Shown here: piece after piece, positions 29,068 to 38,136 of the stretch
Layout: each line of letters begins with the position of its first letter
Numbering within the stretch: the stretch's first letter is position 1
Assembly: GCA_002470565.1 (NCBI GenBank)
Contig: DKMQ01000048.1
Location: 598-42,855, forward strand
Reading direction: 5' to 3'
DNA: 42,258 bases
Source: Oceanospirillaceae bacterium UBA7410
GTDB taxonomy: Bacteria; Pseudomonadota; Gammaproteobacteria; Pseudomonadales; Balneatricaceae
The notes under the pieces: model-generated
The model's database searches: none
What the model was told of the DNA's origin: nothing
The model's input: the letters and a program-made list of their open reading frames with translations, nothing else
Translations under genes and position numbers: made by a program

Positions 29068-30432
29068 CTAATTTCCACCGTTGATTAATATTTCTACCAC
29101 ATGTTCCATTTGGCTGGATCGAGATCCTTTTACCAAACAACTCATATCGCTTTTAGGAAGCTGTAAAAAGCAGGTCGATAACTGTGTTTGATCAACACAG
29201 ACTTCCCCATAGTGTCCACCTTCTTGCAGATAGCTTTCAACTGCCACCTTCGCAAGTGGTCCAAAACCATAAAACTGCTCTATACCTGCCGCAGCAACTT
29301 GGGCACCAATGCGTTGATGAATTTGTACCTGTTGCTCGCCTAACTCAGCTAAATCCCCCAGCATAAAACAGCGCTTACCGTGGCATTTTTGCAGCACGTC
29401 AATTGCTGCCTTTACAGAGCTTGGGTTAGCATTATAAGTATCATCAATAAGGCAGCGTCGCTGACTTAAAGAATGACTGACAAGACGGCCCTGATATGGC
29501 CTAACCTGGGCTAAACCGCTAACAATTTGATCTAGAGAAAGGCCTAAAGCTAATGCAGCACCTGCCGCGGCCAGGGCATTAGCAATGTTGTGTTGCCCTA
29601 AAAGCTGTAGCTCTACCTGTCGTTTTTGTAGACCTAGATTCAAAACAAAGCGACTCCCTGTGGGTGTAGTTGCTATGTCACTGGCATAAATACTAGCTTT
29701 TTCATTGATTAAACTAAAGCTCCAAACTCGTCTGGATTGCGCTAACGTTTGCCACACATAAAAATGGGGATCATCTAAGTTCAAAATCACTTGGCCTTTT
29801 TCACAAAGACCAGAAATAATTTCACCCTTAGCTTTGACTACGCCATTTAAACCGCCAAAGCCAGATAAGTGGGCTTCGTGTGCATTATTCAAAACAGCGA
29901 TATCTGCTCTGACCATACGACTTGTGTATGCGATTTCTCCAACATGATTTGCACCCAGCTCTAACACTTTATAGTCAGTGTCTTCGTGCATACCCCAAAG
30001 GGTTATAGGTACACCAATATCATTATTAAAGTTGCCTTTTGTTACCTCAACCTGCCCAGCTTGAAACAATACTTTTTGTAACATTTCCTTCACGGTAGTT
30101 TTACCACTACTGCCTGTTACTGCTACAAACTGTCCATTAAGGTGCTGACGCTTAATAGCAGCTAGTTGCCCTAGTGCGATGCGCGTATCTGGCACCACCA
30201 ATAAGGGCAAATCCGTATCTATTACCGTGCTAACCAAACCTGCACATGCACCAAAGCCTTGGGCTTGTGCAAGAAATTCATGGCCATCAAAGCTTGGCCC
30301 AACTAAAGCGACAAATAGATCTCCAGCAATTAAGCTGCGCGTATCTGTGGACAATCCGCTAAAGGTCGCCGCACCAATGGCATAGCTATCTGGTATCATT
30401 TTAGATAGCTCAAACAGACTAAAAGATTTCAT
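29068..30432 (-). CDS. murF: UDP-MurNAc-tripeptide--D-alanyl-D-alanine ligase
   Basis: MurF adds the D-Ala-D-Ala dipeptide made by Ddl to the stem peptide. Visible parts are the N-terminal STDTRSLIAGDLFVALVGPSFDGHEF block and the ATP loop VTGSSGKTTVKEML. VTKGNFNNDIGVPITL, LELGANHVGEIAYT and DDTYNANPSSVKAAID follow, with the C-terminal MLGDLAELGEQ. The ATG at 30432 (454 residues) overlaps the murE stop by one base (TAATG) and has AGGAGGG upstream at a good distance. An in-frame TTG six bases earlier is too close to that sequence. Confidence 0.96.
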   Translation of the reverse strand: MKSFSLFELSKMIPDSYAIGAATFSGLSTDTRSLIAGDLFVALVGPSFDGHEFLAQAQGFGACAGLVSTVIDTDLPLLVVPDTRIALGQLAAIKRQHLNGQFVAVTGSSGKTTVKEMLQKVLFQAGQVEVTKGNFNNDIGVPITLWGMHEDTDYKVLELGANHVGEIAYTSRMVRADIAVLNNAHEAHLSGFGGLNGVVKAKGEIISGLCEKGQVILNLDDPHFYVWQTLAQSRRVWSFSLINEKASIYASDIATTPTGSRFVLNLGLQKRQVELQLLGQHNIANALAAAGAALALGLSLDQIVSGLAQVRPYQGRLVSHSLSQRRCLIDDTYNANPSSVKAAIDVLQKCHGKRCFMLGDLAELGEQQVQIHQRIGAQVAAAGIEQFYGFGPLAKVAVESYLQEGGHYGEVCVDQTQLSTCFLQLPKSDMSCLVKGSRSSQMEHVVEILINGGN

Positions 30433-31949
30433 TAACAAAACCCTCCTGCAAGCGCAATTAACACCTGCTCATGATCACTAAAATGGTGTTTATGTCCATG
30501 TATATCTTGATAGGTTTCATGGCCTTTGCCTGCGATGAGAACAATATCACCAGGCTTAGCGTGCTGAATTGCAAAAGTGATAGCTTGGCTTCGGTCTGCT
30601 TTAACTGCCACTTTAGCTGGGTGTTTAAAACCTTTCACAATATCTGCTAAAATTTTCTCACTAGATTCTGCACGGGGGTTGTCATCAGTAACAATAACGT
30701 GATCTGCCAAAGACTCTGCAATAGTTGCCATTTTAGGCCGCTTTCCCGAATCACGATCTCCACCACACCCAAACACTACCCAAAGTTTTCCAGAGTTTAT
30801 GTGTTCTTTTGCAGCCATTAGGGCTTGCTCTAGCGCATCTGGAGTATGGGCATAATCCACAATTGCTTGTGGGTACTTACTCGATTCAAACTCTGATGCT
30901 ATTAGCTGCATCCTGCCACATACTGTTGTGAGTTGGTTGATGGCCTGCATTGCTTTTAATAGGTCAATTTTGTGTGACAAAAGCACAGCTAGAGTAGCCA
31001 GTAAATTACTTAAATTAAAACGTCCGATAAGACCTACCTGTAACAATGCTTGGCCTTGAGGTGTGACTATCATAGCGTCCAACCCATGTTCGTGTTGCAC
31101 TACACTAGATACACCTATGTTTACATTCTTAAGCTCACAAACTCTTGCACTATAGGTATAGATATCTACGTTTGAAGCAATCATTTTAAGTAAACTTCTA
31201 CCAAATTTATCATCAAAGTTGATTACTGCACATCGTAAACTTGGCCACTTAAATAATTGGGCCTTTACCTGACCATAGGCTTTCATAGTCCGATGATAAT
31301 CTAAATGGTCTTGGGTGAGATTTGTGAACACTGCAGTGTCAAAGTGACAACTATTAACACGCCCCTGGCTCAAACCATGTGAGGAGACTTCAATTGCACA
31401 GGCCTTGGCCCCAGAGAGTGACATAGCACCTAATTGATTTTGTAATGTGACTTCATGGGGAGTGGTGTTTGGCCCCTGTTCCAAAGCATTCAAAAAGCCA
31501 TAACCCAAAGTTCCCATTACCCCACAAGAAAGGCCGAGGTTAGATAGACACTTGGCAATAAAGTGACTACAACTAGTCTTCCCGTTAGTACCGGTAATAC
31601 CAATCAATGACATTTTTTGACTGGGGTTATTGTGCATACGAGCAGCGATTGAGCCTTGAATAGCTAAAAGATTGTCAATCCCAACAATGGGAACAGTGAG
31701 GCTGGACAGGTCCAATGTTAATGCCTGCTGTGCATCCATAACTACCGCCACGGCCCCACTTGCCTGCGCTTGCTCGATATAGCTGCGCTGCCGTTTTGGC
31801 TCCCCTAAACAGGATATAAACAAGTCTCCTTGCTTTACCTGCCGGCTATCTGATGACACCCCATACACACAAACGTCTGCCCACCTTTGGGCTTGTCTTG
31901 GCAAAGACATCAGTTCATGTAAGCGTTTGGTATCCACATCCAACCTCAC
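30432..31949 (-). CDS. murE: UDP-MurNAc-L-Ala-D-Glu--meso-diaminopimelate ligase
   Basis: MurE adds the third stem-peptide residue. The DNPR motif is present in VTDDNPRAESSEKI and indicates meso-diaminopimelate, the usual Gram-negative residue, not lysine. Other blocks are SSDSRQVKQGDLFISCLG, the ATP loop GITGTNGKTSCSHF, NTTPHEVTLQNQL, EVSSHGLSQGRVN, TNLTQDHLDYHRTM, DYAHTPDALEQAL, VFGCGGDRDSGKRPKMA and AGKGHETYQ. The start is a GTG at 31949 (505 residues), preceded by AAGG and overlapping the ftsI stop by four bases (GTGA). Its stop shares a base with the murF ATG. Confidence 0.97.
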   Translation of the reverse strand: MRLDVDTKRLHELMSLPRQAQRWADVCVYGVSSDSRQVKQGDLFISCLGEPKRQRSYIEQAQASGAVAVVMDAQQALTLDLSSLTVPIVGIDNLLAIQGSIAARMHNNPSQKMSLIGITGTNGKTSCSHFIAKCLSNLGLSCGVMGTLGYGFLNALEQGPNTTPHEVTLQNQLGAMSLSGAKACAIEVSSHGLSQGRVNSCHFDTAVFTNLTQDHLDYHRTMKAYGQVKAQLFKWPSLRCAVINFDDKFGRSLLKMIASNVDIYTYSARVCELKNVNIGVSSVVQHEHGLDAMIVTPQGQALLQVGLIGRFNLSNLLATLAVLLSHKIDLLKAMQAINQLTTVCGRMQLIASEFESSKYPQAIVDYAHTPDALEQALMAAKEHINSGKLWVVFGCGGDRDSGKRPKMATIAESLADHVIVTDDNPRAESSEKILADIVKGFKHPAKVAVKADRSQAITFAIQHAKPGDIVLIAGKGHETYQDIHGHKHHFSDHEQVLIALAGGFC

Positions 31950-33628
31950 TGTAAACCTTGTGATGGCGCCAGGTCATCTGGTGCCACATTTAAAAGCCGT
32001 AAACTCTCAGTCATTATTCGAGAAAATACGGGGGCAGCAACTTCGCCGCCATAATATTGTTCACCCTTAGGATCATCAATGATCACAACACATACTAAGC
32101 GCGGCTTAGACGCCGGCGCCATGCCAGCAAAAACTGCTGCGTAGACATCATCGTCATAACCACCATCTTTTGATGGCTTATGCACTGTGCCAGTTTTACC
32201 AGCGACTCTGTAAGAAGGAACTCTGGCACGGGTGCCTGTGCCCCCTGTTTGAGTGACCGTTTCAAGCATTGCAATTACCTGCTTAGCCACACGCTCTGGC
32301 ATTACTCGTTCTGCTTCTGGCACTGTGTCTTGTTTCAAAATGGACACGGGACGCTTCAATCCATAGCTGGCAAATACGCTATAAGCTTGGGCTAATTGCA
32401 CAGGTGTCACTGCGATGCCGTAGCCATAAGACATGGTTGCCAAGTTTATTGGGTTCCATTTAGCATAGCTGGGTAAGACCCCCGCACTTTCACCAGGGAA
32501 CCCACTTGCAGTAGGTTGCCCTAAACCAAAACTATAAAAGGTTTCTCTAATACTATTTTCTGGCAGTGACAAAGCCAATTTGGTCACACCCACGTTACTG
32601 GATTTGGTAATAATGCCAGTAATATCTAGCACGCCATAATTACGATGATCACGTATGGTCTTACGCTTGACCTTTATAAATCCAGGATTTGTATCTACCT
32701 TACTATCCGGATCGTACTGACCACTCATTAAAGCCGCTGCAATAGTGATAGGCTTCATAGTTGAGCCAGGTTCTAGTACGTCGGTTAGTGCACGATTGCG
32801 TAAACTGTCTATACTCATTACTGCACGATTATTAGGGTTATAAGCCGGCTGATTGACCATGGCAAGAATTTCACCAGTTTGTACATCCAACACTACAGCC
32901 GAACCTGAAGAGGCTTTGTGCTGCTGCACTACAGCTTTTAACTCCCTATAAGCCACATACTGCATACGTAAGTCGATACTCAAATTTAAATCTTTACCTG
33001 GCTGGGCGGTAGACAATAGCTGCAAATCTTTTACTGTTCGTCCAGTACGGTCTTTTTGTACTACTTTTTTACCGGATGTTCCTTGCAACCATGACTCATA
33101 AGCTAACTCCATGCCTTCTTGGCCTTGGTCATCAATATTATTAAATCCTACTAAATGGGTAGCCACCTCTGCAGCAGGGTAATATCGATGAAATTCTTCA
33201 GTGCCATGCACACCTTGCCATTTATTCGCCAACACAGTTTCAGCTTCGGCTGGATTAACATGTCTCTTTAAGTACATGAACTCTTTATTCTTTAAACGTA
33301 CAACGCGCTCTATAAATTCGGCTTCAGGCAAACCCAAACTTTGAGCAATGTTTTTCGCATGCTCTAAATCCTCACCTAACACCTGTGGATTGGCCCATAA
33401 ACTGACCACTGGCGCACTAACGGCTAAAGGTTCTCCACGACGGTCTAAAATCATACCCCTGTGTGCCGGAACAGCTACTTCACGCACCATTCGAGCATCT
33501 CCTTGGCGCATTAAAAACGAGCGTTCTGTAACATTAAGATGCACTAAACGCCAAGCTACTATCGAGCCTGCAACCAACAAAATAAGCCACACGCAGCGCA
33601 TACGCCATGGATAGTCCATAACATTCAT
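31946..33628 (-). CDS. ftsI: Septal peptidoglycan transpeptidase FtsI (PBP3)
   Basis: FtsI crosslinks septal peptidoglycan with FtsW as its polymerase partner. The 560-residue protein has a short cytosolic N-terminus and a membrane anchor near residues 10-30. The pedestal domain begins with AHRGMILDRRGEPLAVS. The penicillin-binding motifs are SxxK at S289-TMK in EPGSTMKPITIA, SSN in TKSSNVGVTK, and KTG in VAGKTGTVHK. It is slightly shorter than E. coli FtsI (588). The ATG at 33628 overlaps the ftsL stop (ATGA), and its own stop overlaps the murE GTG. Confidence 0.97.
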   Translation of the reverse strand: MNVMDYPWRMRCVWLILLVAGSIVAWRLVHLNVTERSFLMRQGDARMVREVAVPAHRGMILDRRGEPLAVSAPVVSLWANPQVLGEDLEHAKNIAQSLGLPEAEFIERVVRLKNKEFMYLKRHVNPAEAETVLANKWQGVHGTEEFHRYYPAAEVATHLVGFNNIDDQGQEGMELAYESWLQGTSGKKVVQKDRTGRTVKDLQLLSTAQPGKDLNLSIDLRMQYVAYRELKAVVQQHKASSGSAVVLDVQTGEILAMVNQPAYNPNNRAVMSIDSLRNRALTDVLEPGSTMKPITIAAALMSGQYDPDSKVDTNPGFIKVKRKTIRDHRNYGVLDITGIITKSSNVGVTKLALSLPENSIRETFYSFGLGQPTASGFPGESAGVLPSYAKWNPINLATMSYGYGIAVTPVQLAQAYSVFASYGLKRPVSILKQDTVPEAERVMPERVAKQVIAMLETVTQTGGTGTRARVPSYRVAGKTGTVHKPSKDGGYDDDVYAAVFAGMAPASKPRLVCVVIIDDPKGEQYYGGEVAAPVFSRIMTESLRLLNVAPDDLAPSQGLQ

Positions 33629-33954
33629 AGCTGTCGCACCAAAATAGTGTCTTTTGCCTTAGGGACACTCATATTTAACTGTTCAGTGACCATAGACTCG
33701 ACACGACTATGTGAGGCCCAAGCACTTTGCTCTAGCAGCAACTGCCCCCATTCAACTTGCATTGCATTACGAGCTTTTTCAAGCTGGTGTAAATGATTGA
33801 TATGAACCCTAGCCTCAAAGGAGCTATAAATAACCATCTGGGCACTAATCACTAACAACAATAACAGCAAAAAACCCAATACCATGGCGTAACGTTCAGC
33901 TTGTAAGCTTGCACGTTTTAGCCACATATTGAGATTTTGGCTCATGTCTTTCAT
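33625..33954 (-). CDS. ftsL: Cell division protein FtsL
   Basis: FtsL is a small bitopic divisome protein that pairs with FtsB and FtsQ and activates FtsWI. The 109-residue protein has a basic cytosolic N-terminus ([17 protein letters not shown]), one membrane segment near residues 25-43 ([19 protein letters not shown]) and a periplasmic coiled coil containing [27 protein letters not shown]-terminal [10 protein letters not shown] follows. Sequence conservation in FtsL is low, so the call also rests on its place between rsmH and ftsI. It overlaps both neighbours by four bases (ATGA). Confidence 0.93.
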   Translation of the reverse strand: MKDMSQNLNMWLKRASLQAERYAMVLGFLLLLLLVISAQMVIYSSFEARVHINHLHQLEKARNAMQVEWGQLLLEQSAWASHSRVESMVTEQLNMSVPKAKDTILVRQL

Positions 33955-34889
33955 GCGATTTTTTCTGCCACACGCATTACTGCACTGCGAGAACGAGGGT
34001 TGATATCAACTTCAATTGAAGTAGGTTTTTTGGCTTTAGTTAATAAAGTTAAGCGCCTTTTAAGCTGATCTTGAGTTACAGGTAAGCCACGAGGAATATG
34101 GGAGTCGCCTTTTGCGTGCTCACGCATGAAACGCTTTACAATGCGATCTTCCAATGAGTGAAAACTGATCACCACTAAACGTCCGCCAGGTGCTAGGGTC
34201 TCAAGAGCAGCATCCAAGCCAACTTCTAAATCTTTTAACTCTTGGTTGATGTGAATACGAATACCTTGAAATGCGCGAGTGGCTGGATTTTTACCCTTCT
34301 CCCATTTTGGATTAGCCAAGGCTATAATGTTAGCCAACTGCTTTGTAGTCGTAATAGGTTGCTCTTTGCGATACTCCACTACAGCTCTAGCCATCCGCCT
34401 TGAAAAGCGCTCTTCCCCATAATGATAAAGCACGTCAGCTATTTCTTCAGCACTAGCACGGGCCAGCCATTGCGCTGCAGATTCGCCTTCGTCTGGGTTC
34501 ATCCGCATATCTAATGGCCCGTCATGCTGAAAACTAAACCCCCGACTAGCGTCATCTATTTGCGGCGATGAAACGCCTAAATCCAATAAAATGCCTTGTA
34601 CTTGTCCAAAGCAATCATTTTGCTGGGCTACTTTATCCATATTCGCAAATGAGGTTTGCGCGATAGATAGGCGTGGGTCCTGGACACTCATTACTTGAGC
34701 CTGAGCAATCGCTAACGGATCTTTGTCAAAGGCCTGCAGTTTTCCTGTGGGACTTAGGTGCTTTAGGATTAGTCCGCTGTGCCCACCTCGACCAAAGGTT
34801 CCATCGATATACATACCATCTTCATCGTGAACTAAATGCTCTACAGCTTCATCAAGCAAGACAGATTTGTGGTTAAATTCTTCGGTCAT
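33951..34889 (-). CDS. rsmH: 16S rRNA (cytosine1402-N4)-methyltransferase
   Basis: RsmH methylates N4 of C1402 in the 30S decoding centre, next to the ribose methylated by RsmI, whose gene is also in this window. Blocks visible are [14 protein letters not shown], the SAM loop [102 protein letters not shown] and [14 protein letters not shown] use the ATG at 34889 (312 residues): GGA lies seven bases ahead and the start fits E. coli. A TTG at 34916 has no ribosome-binding site. It follows mraZ by 33 bases. Confidence 0.97.
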   Translation of the reverse strand: MTEEFNHKSVLLDEAVEHLVHDEDGMYIDGTFGRGGHSGLILKHLSPTGKLQAFDKDPLAIAQAQVMSVQDPRLSIAQTSFANMDKVAQQNDCFGQVQGILLDLGVSSPQIDDASRGFSFQHDGPLDMRMNPDEGESAAQWLARASAEEIADVLYHYGEERFSRRMARAVVEYRKEQPITTTKQLANIIALANPKWEKGKNPATRAFQGIRIHINQELKDLEVGLDAALETLAPGGRLVVISFHSLEDRIVKRFMREHAKGDSHIPRGLPVTQDQLKRRLTLLTKAKKPTSIEVDINPRSRSAVMRVAEKIA

Positions 34890-34922
34890 TTCAGTTCCAT
34901 TAATTATGCCAGCCAACGCTGA

Positions 34923-35390
34923 CTACAAAGACAACTGATGTAAGAGTTCGGGTAACTCTTGATTATCACTGTTGGCCTGTAAGTATGTTTCTCGGCGCGA
35001 GTTCCATAAGGATTCGCTCCACAATTCAATTTTTTTGCCTTGCCCTAATAAAATCGCTTTTTTGTCTAACTGGGCATACTCTCTTAGTAAAGCAGGTAAC
35101 AAGATACGTCCATTACCATCAAACTCAAGATCTGTAGCATGGCCGATTAATAATCTTTGGATACGCCTTGCAGCCGGGTTGAAGCTTGGCAGCTGCTCTA
35201 ACTTTTGCTGTATTAAGTCCCACTCAACTAATGGGTAAATCAATAGACAAGGCTCTTCGGTGTCAATAGTGACAACAAGTTGTGGGTTGGTACTGGGGTC
35301 GGCCTTACCAACAAATAGATCACGAAAGCGCACGGGCATCGCCATGCGTCCTTTGACATCTATATTAATTGTTGCGGCACCACGGAACAT
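34923..35390 (-). CDS. mraZ: Transcriptional regulator MraZ
   Basis: MraZ is an AbrB-like DNA-binding protein that binds TGGGN repeats ahead of its own gene and represses the dcw cluster in E. coli. The 155-residue protein begins MFRGAATINIDVKGRMAMPVRFRD and repeats the same fold in its second half (LLIGHATDLEFDGNGRILLPALLREYA). This gives the two tandem SpoVT/AbrB-type domains with the conserved GR(xx)P turns. The ATG at 35390 matches the E. coli start; an upstream in-frame GTG at 35432 would cross the TGGGT sites. It is the first gene of the dcw cluster and has its own operator-like repeats upstream. Confidence 0.96.
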   Translation of the reverse strand: MFRGAATINIDVKGRMAMPVRFRDLFVGKADPSTNPQLVVTIDTEEPCLLIYPLVEWDLIQQKLEQLPSFNPAARRIQRLLIGHATDLEFDGNGRILLPALLREYAQLDKKAILLGQGKKIELWSESLWNSRRETYLQANSDNQELPELLHQLSL

Positions 35391-35426
35391 ACTAATCACC
35401 CAATCACTATAACTTTTAGGGAAAAA

Positions 35427-35451
35427 AACCACTTTTACCCACTTCTACCCA
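35427..35451 (-). promoter_or_regulatory. MraZ-binding repeats (TGGGT boxes)
   Basis: On the minus strand TGGGT (35451-35447), TGGGT (35441-35437) and TGGTT (35431-35427) follow each other with exactly five bases between them, a ten-base period. This is the arrangement described for MraZ sites in E. coli, TGGGN direct repeats with five-base spacers. A further TGGGT at 35402-35398 lies closer to the start codon, after a TATAGT at 35411-35406 that may be the -10. The boxes are visible; autoregulation is inferred from the family. Confidence 0.8.
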
Positions 35452-35537
35452 CATTACAAGTGTAGGCAGATCAAAGATACATTGCAAGGGGAAATATAAA
35501 GTTACTTAATTGGATTGGCTCACAAAAAAAACAAGGC

Positions 35538-36194
35538 TTACAAGAGGTCTCGCAGGACTTGGCTAGGCACTTGAATATGCTGTGATATAAGTTTTTTGGC
35601 AAGCTCAGCATCTCTTGCAAGAGTAGCTTTTACCAGCTGTTCATGCTCCATTTGGTTAACATCAAAAGCACCATGACCAGCATTATGTTGCAGCCATAAA
35701 TTGCGATAACGTGATGCTTTTTCATAAAGATCTAAACGCACTCTAAGCAACTCTTTAGAGCCACAGCCCTGAACTATGGAATAATGAAATTGCTGATGCA
35801 ACTGTTCCCATGCTTGTATGTCTCCATCAGCCTTTAGCAGATCAGCATTTGCTTGAAGCTGATAGGCAGCAGCAACAATACCCGCCTCCCAAGCATCATC
35901 TCCTCGCACAATGGCCAAGCCAACACACAAAGATTCGATGCGTGCTCTAGTGTCATAAATATCCACCAACTCAGATTGGGTGACAGGACAGACACGATAA
36001 CCCCTTTGATCTTGCACTTGCACCAATTGCATTACTACAAGCTGCGACAGCGCTTCACGAAGCGGATTAACCCCTACCTTATAGCGCTCTTTTAAAGCGC
36101 TCATTTTAAGCTTATGTCCTGCAGCAAAAACACCCTTTAAAATATCTTGTTTCAAGTGATGCAATACTTTGGCAGCTGAATTTTCTTGCGGCAT
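35538..36194 (-). CDS. GntR-family regulator with FCD domain
   Basis: The 218-residue protein has an N-terminal winged helix (residues about 10-75, with LKMSALKERYKVGVNPLREALSQLV and GYRVCPVT forming the wing). An all-helical FCD ligand-binding domain follows (YDTRARIESLCVGLAI, LHQQFHYSIVQGC, MEHEQLVKATLARDAELAKKLISQHI). The conserved Asp and His residues of metal-binding FCD domains appear at D (IYDTR), H (QQFHYS) and H (SQHIQ). Regulators of this type respond to small carboxylic acids; it resembles the CsiR group, but I cannot name a target. It is transcribed alone, about 100 bases before the mraZ promoter region, and has no metabolic gene beside it. Confidence 0.85.
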   Translation of the reverse strand: MPQENSAAKVLHHLKQDILKGVFAAGHKLKMSALKERYKVGVNPLREALSQLVVMQLVQVQDQRGYRVCPVTQSELVDIYDTRARIESLCVGLAIVRGDDAWEAGIVAAAYQLQANADLLKADGDIQAWEQLHQQFHYSIVQGCGSKELLRVRLDLYEKASRYRNLWLQHNAGHGAFDVNQMEHEQLVKATLARDAELAKKLISQHIQVPSQVLRDLL

Positions 36195-36254
36195 GGGATG
36201 AATTTATCCTTTTAAACTAATGTCGAAATTTTAATACCTAAAAGCTAGGGAATA

Positions 36255-36983
36255 TCAATCTAATCCCAAATTACGCCCTTCATTTTTTAACCATTGCTTT
36301 GCATCTTGATATGCTGGACATACACGCATCACTTGCCCCCAGAACTCTGGACCGTGATTCATATGCAGCAAATGACACAATTCATGCACCACAACACTAT
36401 CAACCACAGTCGGTGGGGCCATCATTATCTTCCAATTAAACTGAACCAACCCCTTGCTAGTACAGCTACCCCACCTAGCTTTGTAGGTTTTAATTTCAAT
36501 AGCCTTAGGCCAAGCACCTACTATTGGGGCAAAGTAACTTATGCGCTGCTCTATATGCTTTTGAGCTTGCTGCTTATACCAGATTACTAAAGCGTGTCGA
36601 ACCAAATCAGGTTTAGTATTTAGCACATTCACATTGATTTTTTTGGCGTCAACAAAACATGCGCCGGCCCTGCCTTTATTCACCTTTAAAACCAATTCAC
36701 CACCCAAATAGGCAAATCGCTCACCACACAAATACCGCCTCTCCACTTGAGACATAACAGGTGTTTGGGAGGTAACGCGATCTTGAGCTTCAAGTTTATC
36801 TAATATTAAGTGACGCTTAGATTCCAATATGAGGCTAATCTGTGACGCTGAAATATCTTTAGGTGCTAAAATCACTACCTTGCCCGAGGACAACCTAAAT
36901 CCCACACTCCCTTTGCGACTAGTGCGCTTAATAGTCGCAACATAACCATCCATATCTAAGGTTTCTAAATGCGTTGAAGCCAT
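36255..36983 (-). CDS. YgjP-like (DUF45/WLM) putative zinc metallopeptidase
   Basis: The C-terminal half carries VVHELCHLLHMNHGPEFW, a HExxH zinc site (H200, E201, H204) with a third histidine in MNHGPEFW. It is preceded by YKARWGSCTSKGLVQFNWKIMMAP, which is typical of the YgjP/DUF45 family. The N-terminal part (VATIKRTSRKGSVGFRLSSGKVVILAPKDIS) is a small beta domain usual in this family. There is no signal peptide or membrane segment, so it is cytosolic. The natural substrate of the family is not established. The ATG at 36983 lies four bases after the Nudix gene, so the two are probably cotranscribed. An internal ATG at 36953 is possible, and neither start has a strong Shine-Dalgarno. Confidence 0.85.
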   Translation of the reverse strand: MASTHLETLDMDGYVATIKRTSRKGSVGFRLSSGKVVILAPKDISASQISLILESKRHLILDKLEAQDRVTSQTPVMSQVERRYLCGERFAYLGGELVLKVNKGRAGACFVDAKKINVNVLNTKPDLVRHALVIWYKQQAQKHIEQRISYFAPIVGAWPKAIEIKTYKARWGSCTSKGLVQFNWKIMMAPPTVVDSVVVHELCHLLHMNHGPEFWGQVMRVCPAYQDAKQWLKNEGRNLGLD

Positions 36984-36987
36984 ATAA

Positions 36988-37443
36988 TTAAGAGTAACCT
37001 AAATGCACAATTGAAAGATCATCATCATCTAACTTTTGCCATAAAACGTCTTTTAAATGCGGTGGAAACACAGCAACGTGCACAAGCTCTTCTTTGGTAA
37101 ACCAACGCACTTGTGAAATAGACCTTACCTCACCCTCTAATGCTTCAAGATTTTTTAGCGATATAGTGCCCTGCCAATGATCGACCCTATAAAACTGCTC
37201 AACATGATAGATATTTCTTTCAGTTTCGCAAAACTCACGAATAAACATCAGTTTACCAACAACTACAGATAGACCTGTTTCCTCCCAAACTTCACGCTTA
37301 ACGGTATTAGATGTATTTCCATCCTTAGCCTCGAAACCGCCTCCAGGAGGCACCCAATAGGACTGCCCTGTGTCATGTTCATTAACCATTAAGATTCGGT
37401 TTTGATCAATAATGAGTCCTGCAGCCCGAATGCGATGACGCAT
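36988..37443 (-). CDS. Nudix hydrolase, substrate unknown
   Basis: The 151-residue protein begins RIRAAGLIIDQNRILMVNE and has WVPPGGGFEAKDGNTSNTVK followed by REVWEETGL, the Nudix helix with REUxEExGU intact. The glutamate seven residues before the REU in the classic box is a glycine here, with an Asp just beside it. The rest of the fold (VEQFYRVDHWQGTISL, EVRSISQVRWFTKEEL, FPPHL) is like short ADP-ribose or nucleotide-sugar Nudix enzymes, but the substrate cannot be read from sequence. The ATG at 37443 follows AAGGAG. It is the first gene of a Nudix-YgjP pair and lies about 270 bases downstream of rnpB on the same strand. Confidence 0.88.
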   Translation of the reverse strand: MRHRIRAAGLIIDQNRILMVNEHDTGQSYWVPPGGGFEAKDGNTSNTVKREVWEETGLSVVVGKLMFIREFCETERNIYHVEQFYRVDHWQGTISLKNLEALEGEVRSISQVRWFTKEELVHVAVFPPHLKDVLWQKLDDDDLSIVHLGYS

Positions 37444-37709
37444 AGAACTCTCCTTAGATGTTTACTATAAGACAAATACTTAAATGTGCACCGCCTCTTA
37501 CTTAAAGTATTTTGCAAGTATAAGCAGGCAGAATTCATTTACAAGCCAAACGAATATCTATTACTGTATTTTAACCAACGAGATCCAGTCAATAAGACTA
37601 ACAGTCGTTAATTAAAGTTTGGGATAGGGGAGGTTGAGCATTGTTTGAAGAGCGCATGGAAGGCAACTACTGGCGCCAGCATATAAATAGAAGAGATCAA
37701 TTAAAAAGT

Positions 37710-38077
<368 letters not shown>

Positions 38078-38083
38078 GCGCGC

Positions 38084-38112
38084 AGGATACCGAGTTTACA
38101 CAGCTGTGGCAA
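38084..38112 (-). promoter_or_regulatory. rnpB promoter with GC-rich discriminator
   Basis: On the minus strand TTGCCA (38112-38107) and TATCCT (38089-38084) are 17 bases apart. The six bases GCGCGC follow, and then the first base of the P1 helix at 38077, seven bases after the -10. A GC-rich discriminator is typical of stable RNA promoters under stringent control. The elements and spacing are visible; the control is inferred. Confidence 0.7.
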
Positions 38113-38136
38113 GGCTAAATGTAGGGTATGTGGCAC

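Noticed and set aside
35391..35432. N-terminal extension of MraZ from a GTG at 35432
   Set aside because: The extension would be encoded by the promoter and TGGGT operator region, and MraZ proteins begin at MFRG.
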